From the NCBI GenBank assembly GCA_050955105.1, contig JBPBQZ010000133.1, positions 1 to 13,855 on the forward strand: a stretch of DNA of 13,855 nucleotides, read 5' to 3'. A program made the position numbers and the translations under genes. The notes beneath the pieces are model-generated. The model was not told the DNA's origin. It did not search any database and saw only the letters and a program-made list of their open reading frames with translations. Position 1 is the first letter of the stretch, and each line of letters starts with the position of its first letter. Source of the stretch: JBPBQZ01 sp050955105 (GTDB taxonomy: Bacteria; Pseudomonadota; Gammaproteobacteria; Burkholderiales; Burkholderiaceae). Below are positions 1-8,049 of the stretch, piece after piece.

Positions 1-429
1 GTCAGCTCACTATTTCTAACCAGCTATAGCCAACGCGTACGCAACGTGAGCAAAGTGACGACCCGAAACAAAGTGCTTACCACGCTGCTCGGCAAACTAC
101 TCGATGCACCCCTGCCGTTGCGTGACTGGACGATTCGCAACGTCGTCGCCGAAGGTGAGCCGCTGGATCAACTGTTGGCGGATCCGGGCCTGCTGGAGCG
201 CAACATACGCCGCGCCGCGGTGGGTGTCTGGCATGCCGCCGGAACCTGCCGGATGGGCAGTCCGAGTGATCCGGGCGCGGTAACCGACCCCACTGGCAGG
301 GTGATCGGCGTGCCAGGGCTGCGCGTCGCGGACGCATCGATCATCCCGGTGCTGCCGCGCGCCAACACCAACCTACCCGCCATCATGATCGGCGAGAAGA
401 TCGCGGCGCTGATCAGGGCTGGAAACTGA
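1..429 (+). CDS. GMC-family FAD oxidoreductase, C-terminal part (5' end outside window)
   Basis: Frame 1 is open from the first base, so this is the last 142 residues of a gene beginning upstream; the GTG at 46 is an internal codon, not a start. The visible part is the C-terminal substrate/catalytic domain of glucose-methanol-choline oxidoreductases. It has the segment VWHAAGTCRMG, whose His is the conserved catalytic base of the family, and about 45 residues later RANTNLPAIMIGEK, whose Asn is the second active-site residue. The linking stretch (TGRVIGVPGLRVADASIIP) is also typical. Such enzymes oxidise alcohols to aldehydes using FAD. The aldehyde dehydrogenase gene starts 65 bp downstream on the same strand, so the two plausibly act in sequence on one substrate. 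The substrate cannot be told, because the N-terminal FAD domain and most of the pocket are missing. Family assignment is firm; membership of a choline dehydrogenase-like subgroup is a guess. Confidence 0.87.
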   Translation, partial: VSSLFLTSYSQRVRNVSKVTTRNKVLTTLLGKLLDAPLPLRDWTIRNVVAEGEPLDQLLADPGLLERNIRRAAVGVWHAAGTCRMGSPSDPGAVTDPTGRVIGVPGLRVADASIIPVLPRANTNLPAIMIGEKIAALIRAGN

Positions 430-494
430 TCAACGCGTACGCGTCGACGCATGCCCGTCAACACGTTCGAACCACCCGTACGACAGGATTAAAG

Positions 495-1952
495 ATGACC
501 TCATCTACACCTTCCAACGACACCGCAATCGATCTTTTCATCCACGGCGAATTCCGACCCGGCACCGGGCATCACCTGATCAAGGTGATCAATCCGGCGA
601 CTGAAGATATCGTGACGACCTATGTCGGCGCCGGCCCCGCGGACATCGATGCCGCGCTGAGCAGCGCGCAACAGGGGCTGGCGGTATGGCGCAACAGCAC
701 GCCGCAGGAGCGCTCCAGTGTGTTGCGCCGCGCCGCGCTCTGGCTGCGCATGCATAGCGAAGCGATCGCCATGGGTATGACGCAGGAAATGGGCAAAGTA
801 CTGCAGCAGTCGCGCATGGAAGTAGAGATGGGCGCCGAGACTTTCGAGTGGTACGCAGAGGAGTTGCGCCGGGTCTATGGCCGGGTAATCCCCTCGAGAA
901 ACGCGCAGGTGGTGCAACTCGTCAGCAACGATCCGGTCGGGGTGGTCGCCGGGTTCTCGCCATGGAACTTCCCGCTCAATCAGGCCGTGAAAAAAATCGC
1001 ACCCGCCATCGCCGCAGGCTGCTCGATCATTTGCAAAGGACCTGAAGAGGCACCTTCGGCGGTCGTTGCAATTTTCCAGGCTTTGCGGGAAGCGGGCTTG
1101 CCGCCCGGTGTGGCCAATCTGCTATTCGGTATACCGGCCGATATTTCGTCACGCTTGCTGGCTTCGCCGATTGTGCGCAAATTGTCTTTTACCGGATCGG
1201 TTCCCGTCGGCCTCTCACTGGCGGGCCTGGCCGCAAAAGACCTGAAACGCACCACGTTCGAGCTCGGCGGCCACGCGCCGGTGATTATCACCAACGACAT
1301 CGACATCACTGCCGTGGCGGCAGTACTAGTCGAGACCAAGATCCGCAATGCCGGACAGACTTGTATTTCACCGACCCGCTTCCTGGTACAGCACCGTGTC
1401 TTTGCCGACCTGCGCGACGCAATGGTGGAAAGGTTCGAGCGCGTCACCATCGGCGACAGCGCCAGCGCTGAGGTACAAATGGGCCCCGTCGCCAACCTGC
1501 GTCGCCTGCAAGCTATGCGGGATATGACAAGCGATGCCCGCGACGCCGGGGCAAGGATCGCCTGCGGCGGTGAGCGTCACGGTACCCGTGGATACTTCTG
1601 GAAGCCAACCCTGATCGAACGACCGCCGCTGAGCCTGCGTGCCATGCTTGACGAGCCGTTTGGGCCGCTTGGTTTAATGATTCCCTACACCGAGGATCAC
1701 GAAGCCATCGCTGAAGCAAACCGACTGCCTTTCGGGCTTGCCGCTTATGTATTTTGCCGTGCCAGCGCGCGGGCGCGCCGGCTTGCTCAGGCAGTGGAAA
1801 GCGGCATGGTGTCGATCAACCATTTCGGCCTTGGGCTGCCGGAGACGCCATTTGGCGGAATCAAGCATAGCGGACTCGGACTGGAAGGTGGTCTCGAAGG
1901 TATCCACGCGTACTTGACCTCACGCTTTACGAGTGAATATTTGAGCGAATAA
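495..1952 (+). CDS. NAD(P)-dependent aldehyde dehydrogenase (succinate-semialdehyde dehydrogenase-like)
   Basis: This is a complete 485-residue ALDH-superfamily enzyme that oxidises an aldehyde to a carboxylic acid in the cytoplasm. Visible landmarks are the PWNFP motif (residues 156-160, with the oxyanion-hole Asn158), Lys181 in KGPEEAP, the Rossmann-type FTGSVPVG (232-239), the general base Glu256 in FELGGHAP, and the catalytic Cys290 in NAGQTCISP. The EPFGP motif and the C-terminal TPFGGIKHSG are also present. Length is normal for the family. The ATG at 495 is supported by AGGA at 485-488, six bases upstream. It follows the GMC oxidoreductase by 65 bp, which suggests a two-step alcohol-to-acid pathway in one transcript. 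Automatic annotation would probably say succinate-semialdehyde dehydrogenase, but the motifs only secure the superfamily. It converges on lrgB with 7 bp between the stop codons. Confidence 0.92.
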   Translation: MTSSTPSNDTAIDLFIHGEFRPGTGHHLIKVINPATEDIVTTYVGAGPADIDAALSSAQQGLAVWRNSTPQERSSVLRRAALWLRMHSEAIAMGMTQEMGKVLQQSRMEVEMGAETFEWYAEELRRVYGRVIPSRNAQVVQLVSNDPVGVVAGFSPWNFPLNQAVKKIAPAIAAGCSIICKGPEEAPSAVVAIFQALREAGLPPGVANLLFGIPADISSRLLASPIVRKLSFTGSVPVGLSLAGLAAKDLKRTTFELGGHAPVIITNDIDITAVAAVLVETKIRNAGQTCISPTRFLVQHRVFADLRDAMVERFERVTIGDSASAEVQMGPVANLRRLQAMRDMTSDARDAGARIACGGERHGTRGYFWKPTLIERPPLSLRAMLDEPFGPLGLMIPYTEDHEAIAEANRLPFGLAAYVFCRASARARRLAQAVESGMVSINHFGLGLPETPFGGIKHSGLGLEGGLEGIHAYLTSRFTSEYLSE

Positions 1953-1959
1953 GGGAGCC

Positions 1960-2700
1960 CTAGTAGAAAACGCGCATGAGCATCGGTACCAGCCACGGTG
2001 AGAGCAATGCCGTGAGCACGCCGTTCAAGCCCATGCCGAGCCCCGCGATCGCACCCATCTCGGCGTTCAACTGAAACGCTCGCGCAACCCCGATGCCGCC
2101 CGACGCTACGCCCATCGCCAGCCCTTGTGCGTCGGCGGAAGGCACGCGCAGCAGCTTGAACCACGCGGCAGCCGTCACCGCCCCGACGATGCCCGACGCG
2201 ATCACCAGCACCGCCGTCAACGACGGCAAGCCGCCCAGCCGTTGCGTGACGCCCATCGCGATCGGCGTGGTGACCGACTTCGGCGCCATCGACAGCGCGA
2301 TGACGCGCGCGCCGCCGAGCCAGGCGACGCACGCCACCCCCGACGCGATGCCCATCACCGACCCCGCCAGCAAGGCGCTCAACAGCGGCCAGAACGCCCG
2401 GCGCAAACGCGGCAATTGCGCGGCCAGCGGCACCGCCAGCGCTACGGTGGCTGGTCCCAATAAAAAATGGATGAATTGCGCGCCGGCGAAATAGCGCTCG
2501 TAGGACCAATGCGTGAGCAGCAGCACTACGACCAGGATGGCGATCGCCAGCGCAACCGGGTTGGCCCACGGCGAGAAATTGCAGCGCTTGTAAATGCCGA
2601 AGCCGATTGCGTAAGCCAGCAGGGTCAGCGGCAGGCCGAGCAGCGGTGAGGCGGATAGGTGCGTCCAGAGCGCCGCTAGCGTGACGTGCGCATCACCCAT
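1960..2700 (-). CDS. lrgB: LrgB/CidB family membrane protein
   Basis: This 246-residue inner-membrane protein is made almost entirely of hydrophobic segments. LrgB-family landmarks are FLLGPATVALAVPL, the SMAPKSVTTPIA segment, SGIVGA, and the C-terminal block with AMGVASGGIGVARAFQLN followed by GLNGVLTALL. The frame is open further upstream, but that part is Arg-rich antisense of the lrgA tail. I therefore chose the ATG at 2700, whose first bases overlap the lrgA stop (8-base overlap), an arrangement typical of translationally coupled lrgAB pairs. LrgA/LrgB-type pairs were first described as holin/antiholin-like factors. More recently, relatives were shown to carry pyruvate (Bacillus, Streptococcus) or glycolate/glycerate (the plant plastid relative). 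Here the pair closes a leucine-degradation operon. One oddity is that the position I remember as His in many relatives (ASHxxGT) reads SGGIGV. Confidence 0.9.
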   Translation of the reverse strand: MGDAHVTLAALWTHLSASPLLGLPLTLLAYAIGFGIYKRCNFSPWANPVALAIAILVVVLLLTHWSYERYFAGAQFIHFLLGPATVALAVPLAAQLPRLRRAFWPLLSALLAGSVMGIASGVACVAWLGGARVIALSMAPKSVTTPIAMGVTQRLGGLPSLTAVLVIASGIVGAVTAAAWFKLLRVPSADAQGLAMGVASGGIGVARAFQLNAEMGAIAGLGMGLNGVLTALLSPWLVPMLMRVFY

Positions 2701-3232
2701 GATCGGGGTGGCGCGGTTCGGTTGGCGGTCGAGTCGGCGCTTCAGTCGGCGCCGCGGTCGGCGCTCTCGGCGGCACTTCGATCGCCGCCGCGGCGGCGAC
2801 ATCGGTGGGCTTTTTCAAGACGAGTGACGCAGCAGTGGCAGGCGCCCGCGCAGCGGCCACCTCGGCCGAGCCGCCCTTGATGCCGCTCAGCCGACGCTGC
2901 AACAGCAGCCCGCCGCTCATCACCAGCGCGGTGGTCGTCAAGGTAAGCAGTGTGCTGCCTACCATCGCGGCGATCACCCCCAGCCAATGCCCCTGCACGG
3001 CGGACGCCACCGCCACCACGCCCACGCCAGCGGGCACGAACAGCAGCGACAGATGATTGAGTAACTGCGTGGCGGCAACTTCCAGCCGCTGGCGCAAGGC
3101 CGGTGCCGCGCACAGCACCAGGAACAACAACACCATGCCGATCACCGGCGCGGGCACCGGCAACTGATAAAAAAACGTCAGCGCCTCGCCGACGCATTGG
3201 AATGCCAGCAGGATCATCAACCCTTCAATCAT
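2693..3232 (-). CDS. lrgA: LrgA/CidA family membrane protein with unusual Ala/Pro/Thr-rich tail
   Basis: The 179-residue protein has two parts. Residues 1-117 form the usual LrgA/CidA unit, with about four hydrophobic helices, the PVPAPVIGMVLLF segment after helix 1, and LSLLFVPAGVGVV at the third helix; relatives normally end near here (about 115-140 residues). Residues 118-179 are an extra tail rich in Ala, Pro and Thr, with four tetrapeptides RAPT-AAPT-EAPT-RPPT at 156-171, probably disordered and most likely cytoplasmic. The ATG at 3232 lies 15 bp after the HMG-CoA lyase stop with only a weak GGCGGGG ribosome site, so reinitiation after the lyase is likely. The gene overlaps lrgB by 8 bases. 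The family assignment rests on the core. The tail has no recognised role and may simply reflect in-frame expansion of GC-rich repeats. Confidence 0.88.
   Translation of the reverse strand: MIEGLMILLAFQCVGEALTFFYQLPVPAPVIGMVLLFLVLCAAPALRQRLEVAATQLLNHLSLLFVPAGVGVVAVASAVQGHWLGVIAAMVGSTLLTLTTTALVMSGGLLLQRRLSGIKGGSAEVAAARAPATAASLVLKKPTDVAAAAAIEVPPRAPTAAPTEAPTRPPTEPRHPDHG
2720..2767 (-). repeat. 12-bp tandem repeat inside the lrgA tail
   Basis: On the plus strand the unit GTCGGCGC plus four variable bases occurs at 2733, 2745 and 2757, with degenerate copies on both sides. On the coding strand it gives four consecutive (R/A/E)(A/P)PT tetrapeptides. A 12-bp period preserves the reading frame, so slippage would lengthen or shorten the tail by four residues at a time. 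Confidence 0.7.
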
Positions 3233-3247
3233 CGAAGCCCCGCCAAC

Positions 3248-4234
3248 TCAGGCGGCGCGCCGTGCGAGCAAGGCGCGGCCGGCGCGCGAACCGTTCTGCC
3301 GCCCGAGCGCCTGGCTGATGAATGCGCCGGTGTCGACCACCTTCTGCAGATCGACGCCAGTTTCGATGCCCAAGCCGTCGAGCATGTACAGCACGTCTTC
3401 GGTGGCCACGTTGCCGGTGGCGCCCTTGGCATAGGGGCAGCCGCCCAGGCCCGCCACCGATGCGTGGTAAATCGAGATACCCGATTCCAGTCCCGCGTAG
3501 ATATTCGCCAGCGCCTGGCCGTAGGTATCGTGGAAATGTCCGGCGATGCGCTCGAGCGGAAACTCGCGCGACACTGCCGCGGCCAAGGCCTTTACATGCC
3601 CCGCGGTGCCCACGCCGATGGTGTCGGCAATATCGATTTCATCGCAACCCAGCGCAGCCATTCTGCGCACCACGTCGACCACTGCCGCGATCGGCACTTC
3701 GCCCTGGTACGGGCAGCCGAACGAACAGGAAATGCTGCCGCGCAAGCGCAGCCCCGCCTCTTTCGCCGCGCGCGCCACCGGCACGAAGCGTTCGATCGAT
3801 TCGGCGATCGAGCAATTGATATTGCGTTGGGAGAACGCTTCGCTGGCGGCGCCAAAGATCACCACCTCGTCCATGCGCGCGGCAATCGCCGCCTCCAGCC
3901 CTTTCATATTCGGTGTGAGCGCCGAATAGAGCTGGCCGGGCCGACGCTTCACGCGCGCCATCACTTCGGCGCCGTCGGCCATCTGCGGCACCCATTTCGG
4001 CGAAACGAAGGAGGCCGCTTCGACGTTCGGGAAGCCGGCGTCGCTCAGGCGTTCGACCAGTTCGATCTTGATTTCAGTCGACACTTGCTGGGGCTCGGCC
4101 TGCAAACCATCGCGCGGGCCGACCTCCACCAGCTTGACGTGACGCGGCAACGCGCCGGACGTAGCAGCGGCATACGCGGCGGAGCGGGACGTCGAGGCGC
4201 TCGAGGACGCCGCGGCAAACGAAGTCGTGTTCAT
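3248..4234 (-). CDS. liuE: Hydroxymethylglutaryl-CoA lyase
   Basis: The product cleaves 3-hydroxy-3-methylglutaryl-CoA to acetoacetate and acetyl-CoA, the last step of leucine breakdown (also called hmgL or mvaB). The 328-residue protein is a DRE-TIM metallolyase. It has VEVGPRDGLQ (residues 36-45, with catalytic Arg41 and metal ligand Asp42), the metal-binding HFHD (His233, His235), and SVAGLGGCPYAKGATGN (259-275), which holds the family's active-site Cys266 and metal ligand Asn275. The first ~30 residues are an Ala/Ser-rich extension before the barrel starts. The ATG at 4234 is two bases past the liuD stop, with GGAG about 11 bases upstream inside liuD, so translation is coupled. The same frame stays open upstream as antisense-like sequence within liuD, which I excluded. 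All core catalytic residues are present. Homocitrate-synthase-like relatives are excluded by the Cys-containing signature. Confidence 0.95.
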   Translation of the reverse strand: MNTTSFAAASSSASTSRSAAYAAATSGALPRHVKLVEVGPRDGLQAEPQQVSTEIKIELVERLSDAGFPNVEAASFVSPKWVPQMADGAEVMARVKRRPGQLYSALTPNMKGLEAAIAARMDEVVIFGAASEAFSQRNINCSIAESIERFVPVARAAKEAGLRLRGSISCSFGCPYQGEVPIAAVVDVVRRMAALGCDEIDIADTIGVGTAGHVKALAAAVSREFPLERIAGHFHDTYGQALANIYAGLESGISIYHASVAGLGGCPYAKGATGNVATEDVLYMLDGLGIETGVDLQKVVDTGAFISQALGRQNGSRAGRALLARRAA

Positions 4235-4236
4235 GG

Positions 4237-6315
4237 CTATTCGGTCTCCATCACCAGAAGCTGCGCGCCGTCGGCTACCTGATCGCCGACCGCGTAGAGG
4301 AACTCGCGGACGATGCCGGCCGCAGGCGCCCCGATAGTGTGCTCCATTTTCATGGCTTCCATGACGAGCAATGGCGTGCCCTGCGCGACGCGCGCACCCG
4401 GCTCGACCAACAGCGCGATGACCTTGCCAGGCATCGGCGCGGTCAGGCGACCTTCGCCGCCTTCGGCATCGGCCGCATGCGCCAGCAGGTTTTGCCAGAC
4501 GAAGGTGAAACGTTCGCCCTGGCAAAACACATGGAAGATGTCGCCTTCCGCAAACACCTGCCCTTGCGTGCGCAATGCGCCCACCGACACCTCGAAGGCA
4601 TCCGGCGTGGCGCCCTGGCGCCAATTAAAGACCTCGGCGTTACGGCCAGGCAGCGCCAGCGTCGTGCTTGCGCCATCTTGAAAAAACGCCACCTCGACAT
4701 GCGGCAACTCGGCGGCGCCTTCAGCCACCGCGCCGTCGGCCACGTCCCAGGTAAACAAGCGCGTGCGGCCGCTGTTCAAGCGCCAGTTCGGCAATGCTGT
4801 CCAGGGCGTGGCCGCGTCGCCGGCAACCTCCTCGGCCTGGCCCGGCGCTTCGCGCGCCAACAACGCCGCGTGCGCCAGCGCCAACGCGGGTTCGAACGGC
4901 TGCGTGCGCGGCGCGAACAGGGTGTCGTGATGCCGCTCGATCAAGCCGGTGTCGAGGTCGGCTGCGGCGAACGGCTGCGAGGCGATCAATCTTTGCAGGA
5001 AAGCCACATTGGTATGCGGACCGACGATGCGCACTTCGCGCAGTGCACGCGCCATTGCGGCCAGCGCCGTCGTGCGGTCACTGCCATGCACGATCAGCTT
5101 GGCGATCATCGGATCATAGAACGGTGTGATCGCGTCCCCTTCGCGCACGCCGCTGTCGACGCGCACCGTCGCCATCGTCGCGCCCTCTACCGCGCCAGCC
5201 GCCGCGCCGCCAAGACTGAACTGCGCGGCTTCGGGCATCCGTAAATATTTCAAGATACCGGTCGACGGCAAGAAGCCACGCGCCGGGTTTTCGGCATAAA
5301 TGCGCGCCTCGATCGAATGGCCGCTGACGCGCAGTTGCGTCTGCGCTAGCGGCAGGTGTTCGTCCGCGGCCACGCGCAATTGCCACTCGACCAGGTCGAG
5401 CCCGGTCACCATCTCGGTAACCGGATGCTCGACCTGCAGCCGCGTATTCATCTCCATGAAATAGAAGCGCCCATCGCTATCGACGATGAATTCAACCGTG
5501 CCCGCACCGACGTACTTCACCGCCCGCGCCGCCGCCACCGCCGCCTCGCCCATCGCCCGCCGCGTGGCCTCGGGCAACGCGGGTGCCGGCGCTTCTTCCA
5601 ATACCTTTTGATGACGGCGCTGCACCGAGCAGTCGCGATCGAACAGATAAACCGCATTGCCGGCCTTATCGGCAAACACCTGCACTTCGACGTGGCGCGG
5701 CCGTTGCAGATATTTCTCGATCAACACGCGCGCATCGCCGAAGCTGCTGGCAGCCTCGCGCTGACACGACGCCAGTGCCGCGGCGAAGTCCTGGCTGCGC
5801 TCCACCACGCGCATGCCCTTGCCACCACCGCCCGCGCTGGCCTTCAGCAGTACCGGATAGCTCATCGCGTCGGCTTCGCGCTGCAGCAGCGCCGCGTCTT
5901 GCGCGGCGCCGTGGTAACCGGGCACCAGCGGCACGCCGGCCGACTGCATCAGCGCCTTCGCGGCCGCCTTCGAGCCCATCGCGGCGATCGCCGATACCGG
6001 TGGACCGATGAATTCGATGCCCGCCTCCTCGCAAGCACGCGCGAAGGCCTCGTTTTCCGACAGGAAGCCGTAGCCGGGATGCACGGCCTGCGCGCCGGTG
6101 GCAAGCGCCGCGGCGACGATGCGCTCGGCGCGCAGGTAGCTATCCGACGCCGCGGCGCCACCGATATGCACGCCTTCGTCGCAAGCCGCCACATGGCGCG
6201 CCTGCGCATCGGCGTCGGAGAACACCGCGACCGTCGCGATGCCCAGGCGCCGGCAGGTGGCGGCCACGCGACAGGCGATTTCGCCGCGATTCGCGATCAG
6301 GATCTTCGTGAACAT
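4237..6315 (-). CDS. liuD: Methylcrotonyl-CoA carboxylase, biotin-carrying alpha subunit
   Basis: This is the ATP-dependent biotin carboxylase and carrier subunit of 3-methylcrotonyl-CoA carboxylase (leucine degradation), 692 residues. The N-terminal biotin carboxylase begins FTKILIANRGEIACRV and has the glycine-rich ATP loop GGGGKGM (162-168), RDCSVQRRHQKVLEEAP (227-243), and the Mg-ATP/active-site block MEMNTRLQVEHPVTEM (287-302). The middle region (about 450-615) is the linker/subunit-contact domain. The C-terminal biotinyl domain has MEAMKMEH with the biotinylated Lys656. The ATG at 6315 has GGAAAG six bases upstream and starts exactly at the family N-terminus; the TTG at 6339 is less likely. 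It lies 51 bp after liuB and 2 bp before liuE. Propionyl-, acetyl- and geranyl-CoA carboxylase subunits look alike; the adjacent HMG-CoA lyase is what favours methylcrotonyl-CoA. Confidence 0.93.
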   Translation of the reverse strand: MFTKILIANRGEIACRVAATCRRLGIATVAVFSDADAQARHVAACDEGVHIGGAAASDSYLRAERIVAAALATGAQAVHPGYGFLSENEAFARACEEAGIEFIGPPVSAIAAMGSKAAAKALMQSAGVPLVPGYHGAAQDAALLQREADAMSYPVLLKASAGGGGKGMRVVERSQDFAAALASCQREAASSFGDARVLIEKYLQRPRHVEVQVFADKAGNAVYLFDRDCSVQRRHQKVLEEAPAPALPEATRRAMGEAAVAAARAVKYVGAGTVEFIVDSDGRFYFMEMNTRLQVEHPVTEMVTGLDLVEWQLRVAADEHLPLAQTQLRVSGHSIEARIYAENPARGFLPSTGILKYLRMPEAAQFSLGGAAAGAVEGATMATVRVDSGVREGDAITPFYDPMIAKLIVHGSDRTTALAAMARALREVRIVGPHTNVAFLQRLIASQPFAAADLDTGLIERHHDTLFAPRTQPFEPALALAHAALLAREAPGQAEEVAGDAATPWTALPNWRLNSGRTRLFTWDVADGAVAEGAAELPHVEVAFFQDGASTTLALPGRNAEVFNWRQGATPDAFEVSVGALRTQGQVFAEGDIFHVFCQGERFTFVWQNLLAHAADAEGGEGRLTAPMPGKVIALLVEPGARVAQGTPLLVMEAMKMEHTIGAPAAGIVREFLYAVGDQVADGAQLLVMETE

Positions 6316-6366
6316 GAATGGCTTTCCGGGTAATTCCAATTAATGGGATAAGGGGTGCTGTGGCGC

Positions 6367-7995
6367 CTACATGCGGAACAGGCCGAAGCGTGTTTCCGGG
6401 ATAGGCGCCTGCGCCACCGCGGCCAGCCCCAGGCCCAGTACGTCGCGCGTTTGCGCCGGATCGATGATGCCGTCATCCCATAAACGTGCGCTGGCGTAGT
6501 ACGGGTGCCCCTGTATCTCGTATTGTTCGCGAATCGGCTGCTTGAACGCCTCTTCCTCGGCCGCCGTCCAACTGCCGCCGCGCCCTTCGATGCCGTCGCG
6601 GCGCACTGTGGCGAGCACCGATGCAGCCTGTTCGCCGCCCATCACCGAGATGCGCGCATTCGGCCACATCCAGAGGAAACGCGGCGCGTAGGCGCGGCCG
6701 CACATCCCATAATTGCCGGCGCCGAACGAGCCGCCGATGATCACCGTGAATTTCGGGACGCGAGCGGTCGCTACCGCCGTCACCATCTTGGCGCCATGCC
6801 GCGCAATGCCTTCGTTCTCGTATTTACGGCCCACCATGAAGCCGGTGATGTTCTGCAGGAAGATCAGCGGAATCTTGCGCTGGCAGCAGAGCTCGATGAA
6901 GTGCGCGCCCTTCACGGCGGATTCGGAAAACAGGATGCCGTTGTTGGCAATGATGCCGACCGGGTAGCCCCACAGATGCGCGAAGCCGGTCACCAGCGTG
7001 GCGCCGAAGCGCGCCTTGAATTCGTCGAATGCCGAATCGTCGACCAGCCGCGCGATCACTTCGCGCACGTCATAGGGCTTGCGCGTATCGGCCGGGATGA
7101 TGCCGTAGAGCTCGCTCGCCGGAAACCGCGGCGGCAGCGCTTCGCGCGGTTCCAGACGGGCGCCAGGCGCGGCGGCGGCGTTCGCCGTGCGCCAGTTCAA
7201 ATTGCCGACGATGCCGCGCGCCAGCACCAAAGCGTGTGCATCGTTCTGCGCCAGATGATCGGCCACGCCTGACAAGCGCGTGTGTACATCGCCGCCGCCC
7301 AGGTCTTCAGCGCTCACCACCTCGCCGGTGGCGGCCTTCACCAGCGGCGGGCCGCCCAAGAAGATCGTGCCCTGGTTCTTGACGATGATCGACTCGTCGC
7401 TCATGGCTGGCACGTAGGCACCGCCCGCCGTGCACGAGCCCATCACCACGGCGATTTGCGGAATGCCGTCGGCCGACATATTGGCCTGATTGAAGAAGAT
7501 GCGGCCGAAGTGGTCACGATCGGCGAACACCTCGTCCTGGTTCGGCAGGTTGGCGCCGCCGGAATCCACCAGATAGACGCAGGGCAAGCGGTTTTCGCGG
7601 GCGATTTCCTGTGCGCGCACATGCTTCTTCACCGTCATCGGATAGTAGGTGCCGCCCTTCACGGTGGCGTCGTTGCAGACGATTACGCATTCGACGCCGG
7701 CGATGCGGCCGATGCCGGTGATGATGCCGGCACCCGGCGCATCGTCGCCGTACATGCCGTACGCGGCCAATTGTGAGAATTCGAGAAACGGCGCGCCCGG
7801 GTCGAGCAATTGAGCGATGCGCTCACGCGGCAGCAGCTTGCCGCGCGAGACGTGTTTGTCACGCGCCGACTGGCCGCCGCCTGCCGCCACCTGCGCCACG
7901 CGGGCGCGTAGATCGGCCACCACGGCCTCCAGCGCTTCGGCATTGCGGCGGAATTCTTCAGAGCGGGGGTTGAGTTTGGATTCGAGGATGGACAT
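6367..7995 (-). CDS. liuB: Methylcrotonyl-CoA carboxylase, carboxyltransferase beta subunit
   Basis: This 542-residue subunit (about the normal length) moves the carboxyl group from biotin to 3-methylcrotonyl-CoA. Two crotonase-fold halves are visible. The N-terminal half has GSCTAGGAYVPAMSDESI, GTIFLGGPPLVKAATGE and EDLGGGDVHTRLSGV. The C-terminal half has FLQNITGFMVGRKYE, GGSFGAGNYGMCGRAY and FLWMWPNARISVMGGEQAA. The C-terminus ETRFGLFRM is the usual ending. The ATG at 7995 begins the typical MSILESKLNP start; the ribosome site (AAAGGCGACC) is weak and far. It is the first gene of the minus-strand operon, divergent from tetR. In many beta-proteobacteria isovaleryl-CoA dehydrogenase precedes this gene and a hydratase follows it; neither is here. 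The substrate is assigned from motifs plus context. Confidence 0.94.
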   Translation of the reverse strand: MSILESKLNPRSEEFRRNAEALEAVVADLRARVAQVAAGGGQSARDKHVSRGKLLPRERIAQLLDPGAPFLEFSQLAAYGMYGDDAPGAGIITGIGRIAGVECVIVCNDATVKGGTYYPMTVKKHVRAQEIARENRLPCVYLVDSGGANLPNQDEVFADRDHFGRIFFNQANMSADGIPQIAVVMGSCTAGGAYVPAMSDESIIVKNQGTIFLGGPPLVKAATGEVVSAEDLGGGDVHTRLSGVADHLAQNDAHALVLARGIVGNLNWRTANAAAAPGARLEPREALPPRFPASELYGIIPADTRKPYDVREVIARLVDDSAFDEFKARFGATLVTGFAHLWGYPVGIIANNGILFSESAVKGAHFIELCCQRKIPLIFLQNITGFMVGRKYENEGIARHGAKMVTAVATARVPKFTVIIGGSFGAGNYGMCGRAYAPRFLWMWPNARISVMGGEQAASVLATVRRDGIEGRGGSWTAAEEEAFKQPIREQYEIQGHPYYASARLWDDGIIDPAQTRDVLGLGLAAVAQAPIPETRFGLFRM

Positions 7996-8021
7996 TAGTA
8001 GGTCGCCTTTGCCGCGAGGAC

Positions 8022-8049
8022 GCCGCCCCTGCCAATAATTGAGGGCGGC
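8022..8049 (-). promoter_or_regulatory. Inverted repeat in the liuB leader, candidate operator
   Basis: GCCGCC at 8022-8027 and GGCGGC at 8044-8049 are exact inverted copies, with two more pairable bases inward (allowing a one-base bulge). The repeat lies between the candidate -10 box (8065-8070) and the liuB start (7995), where a repressor would block transcription or an RNA hairpin would form. A link to the neighbouring TetR protein is inference. Confidence 0.3.

Noticed and set aside
46..429. A complete small gene starting at the GTG at 46
   Set aside because: The frame is open to base 1 and the upstream residues continue GMC-type sequence, so it is the end of a larger gene.
31..442. 12-bp direct repeat CAACGCGTACGC at 31-42 and 431-442
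   Set aside because: Short, one copy inside the GMC coding sequence, no target-site or element between them; most likely coincidence in GC-rich DNA.
3197..6333. Long plus-strand open frames of 300 or more codons (3197-4282, 4339-5244, 5356-6333)
   Set aside because: They lie antisense to liuE and liuD, are dominated by Arg, His and Ala, and show no family motifs; they are by-products of high GC third positions in the real genes.
6505..7776. Plus-strand frames antisense to liuB
   Set aside because: Same reason: Arg/His/Ala-rich shadows of a well-supported gene.
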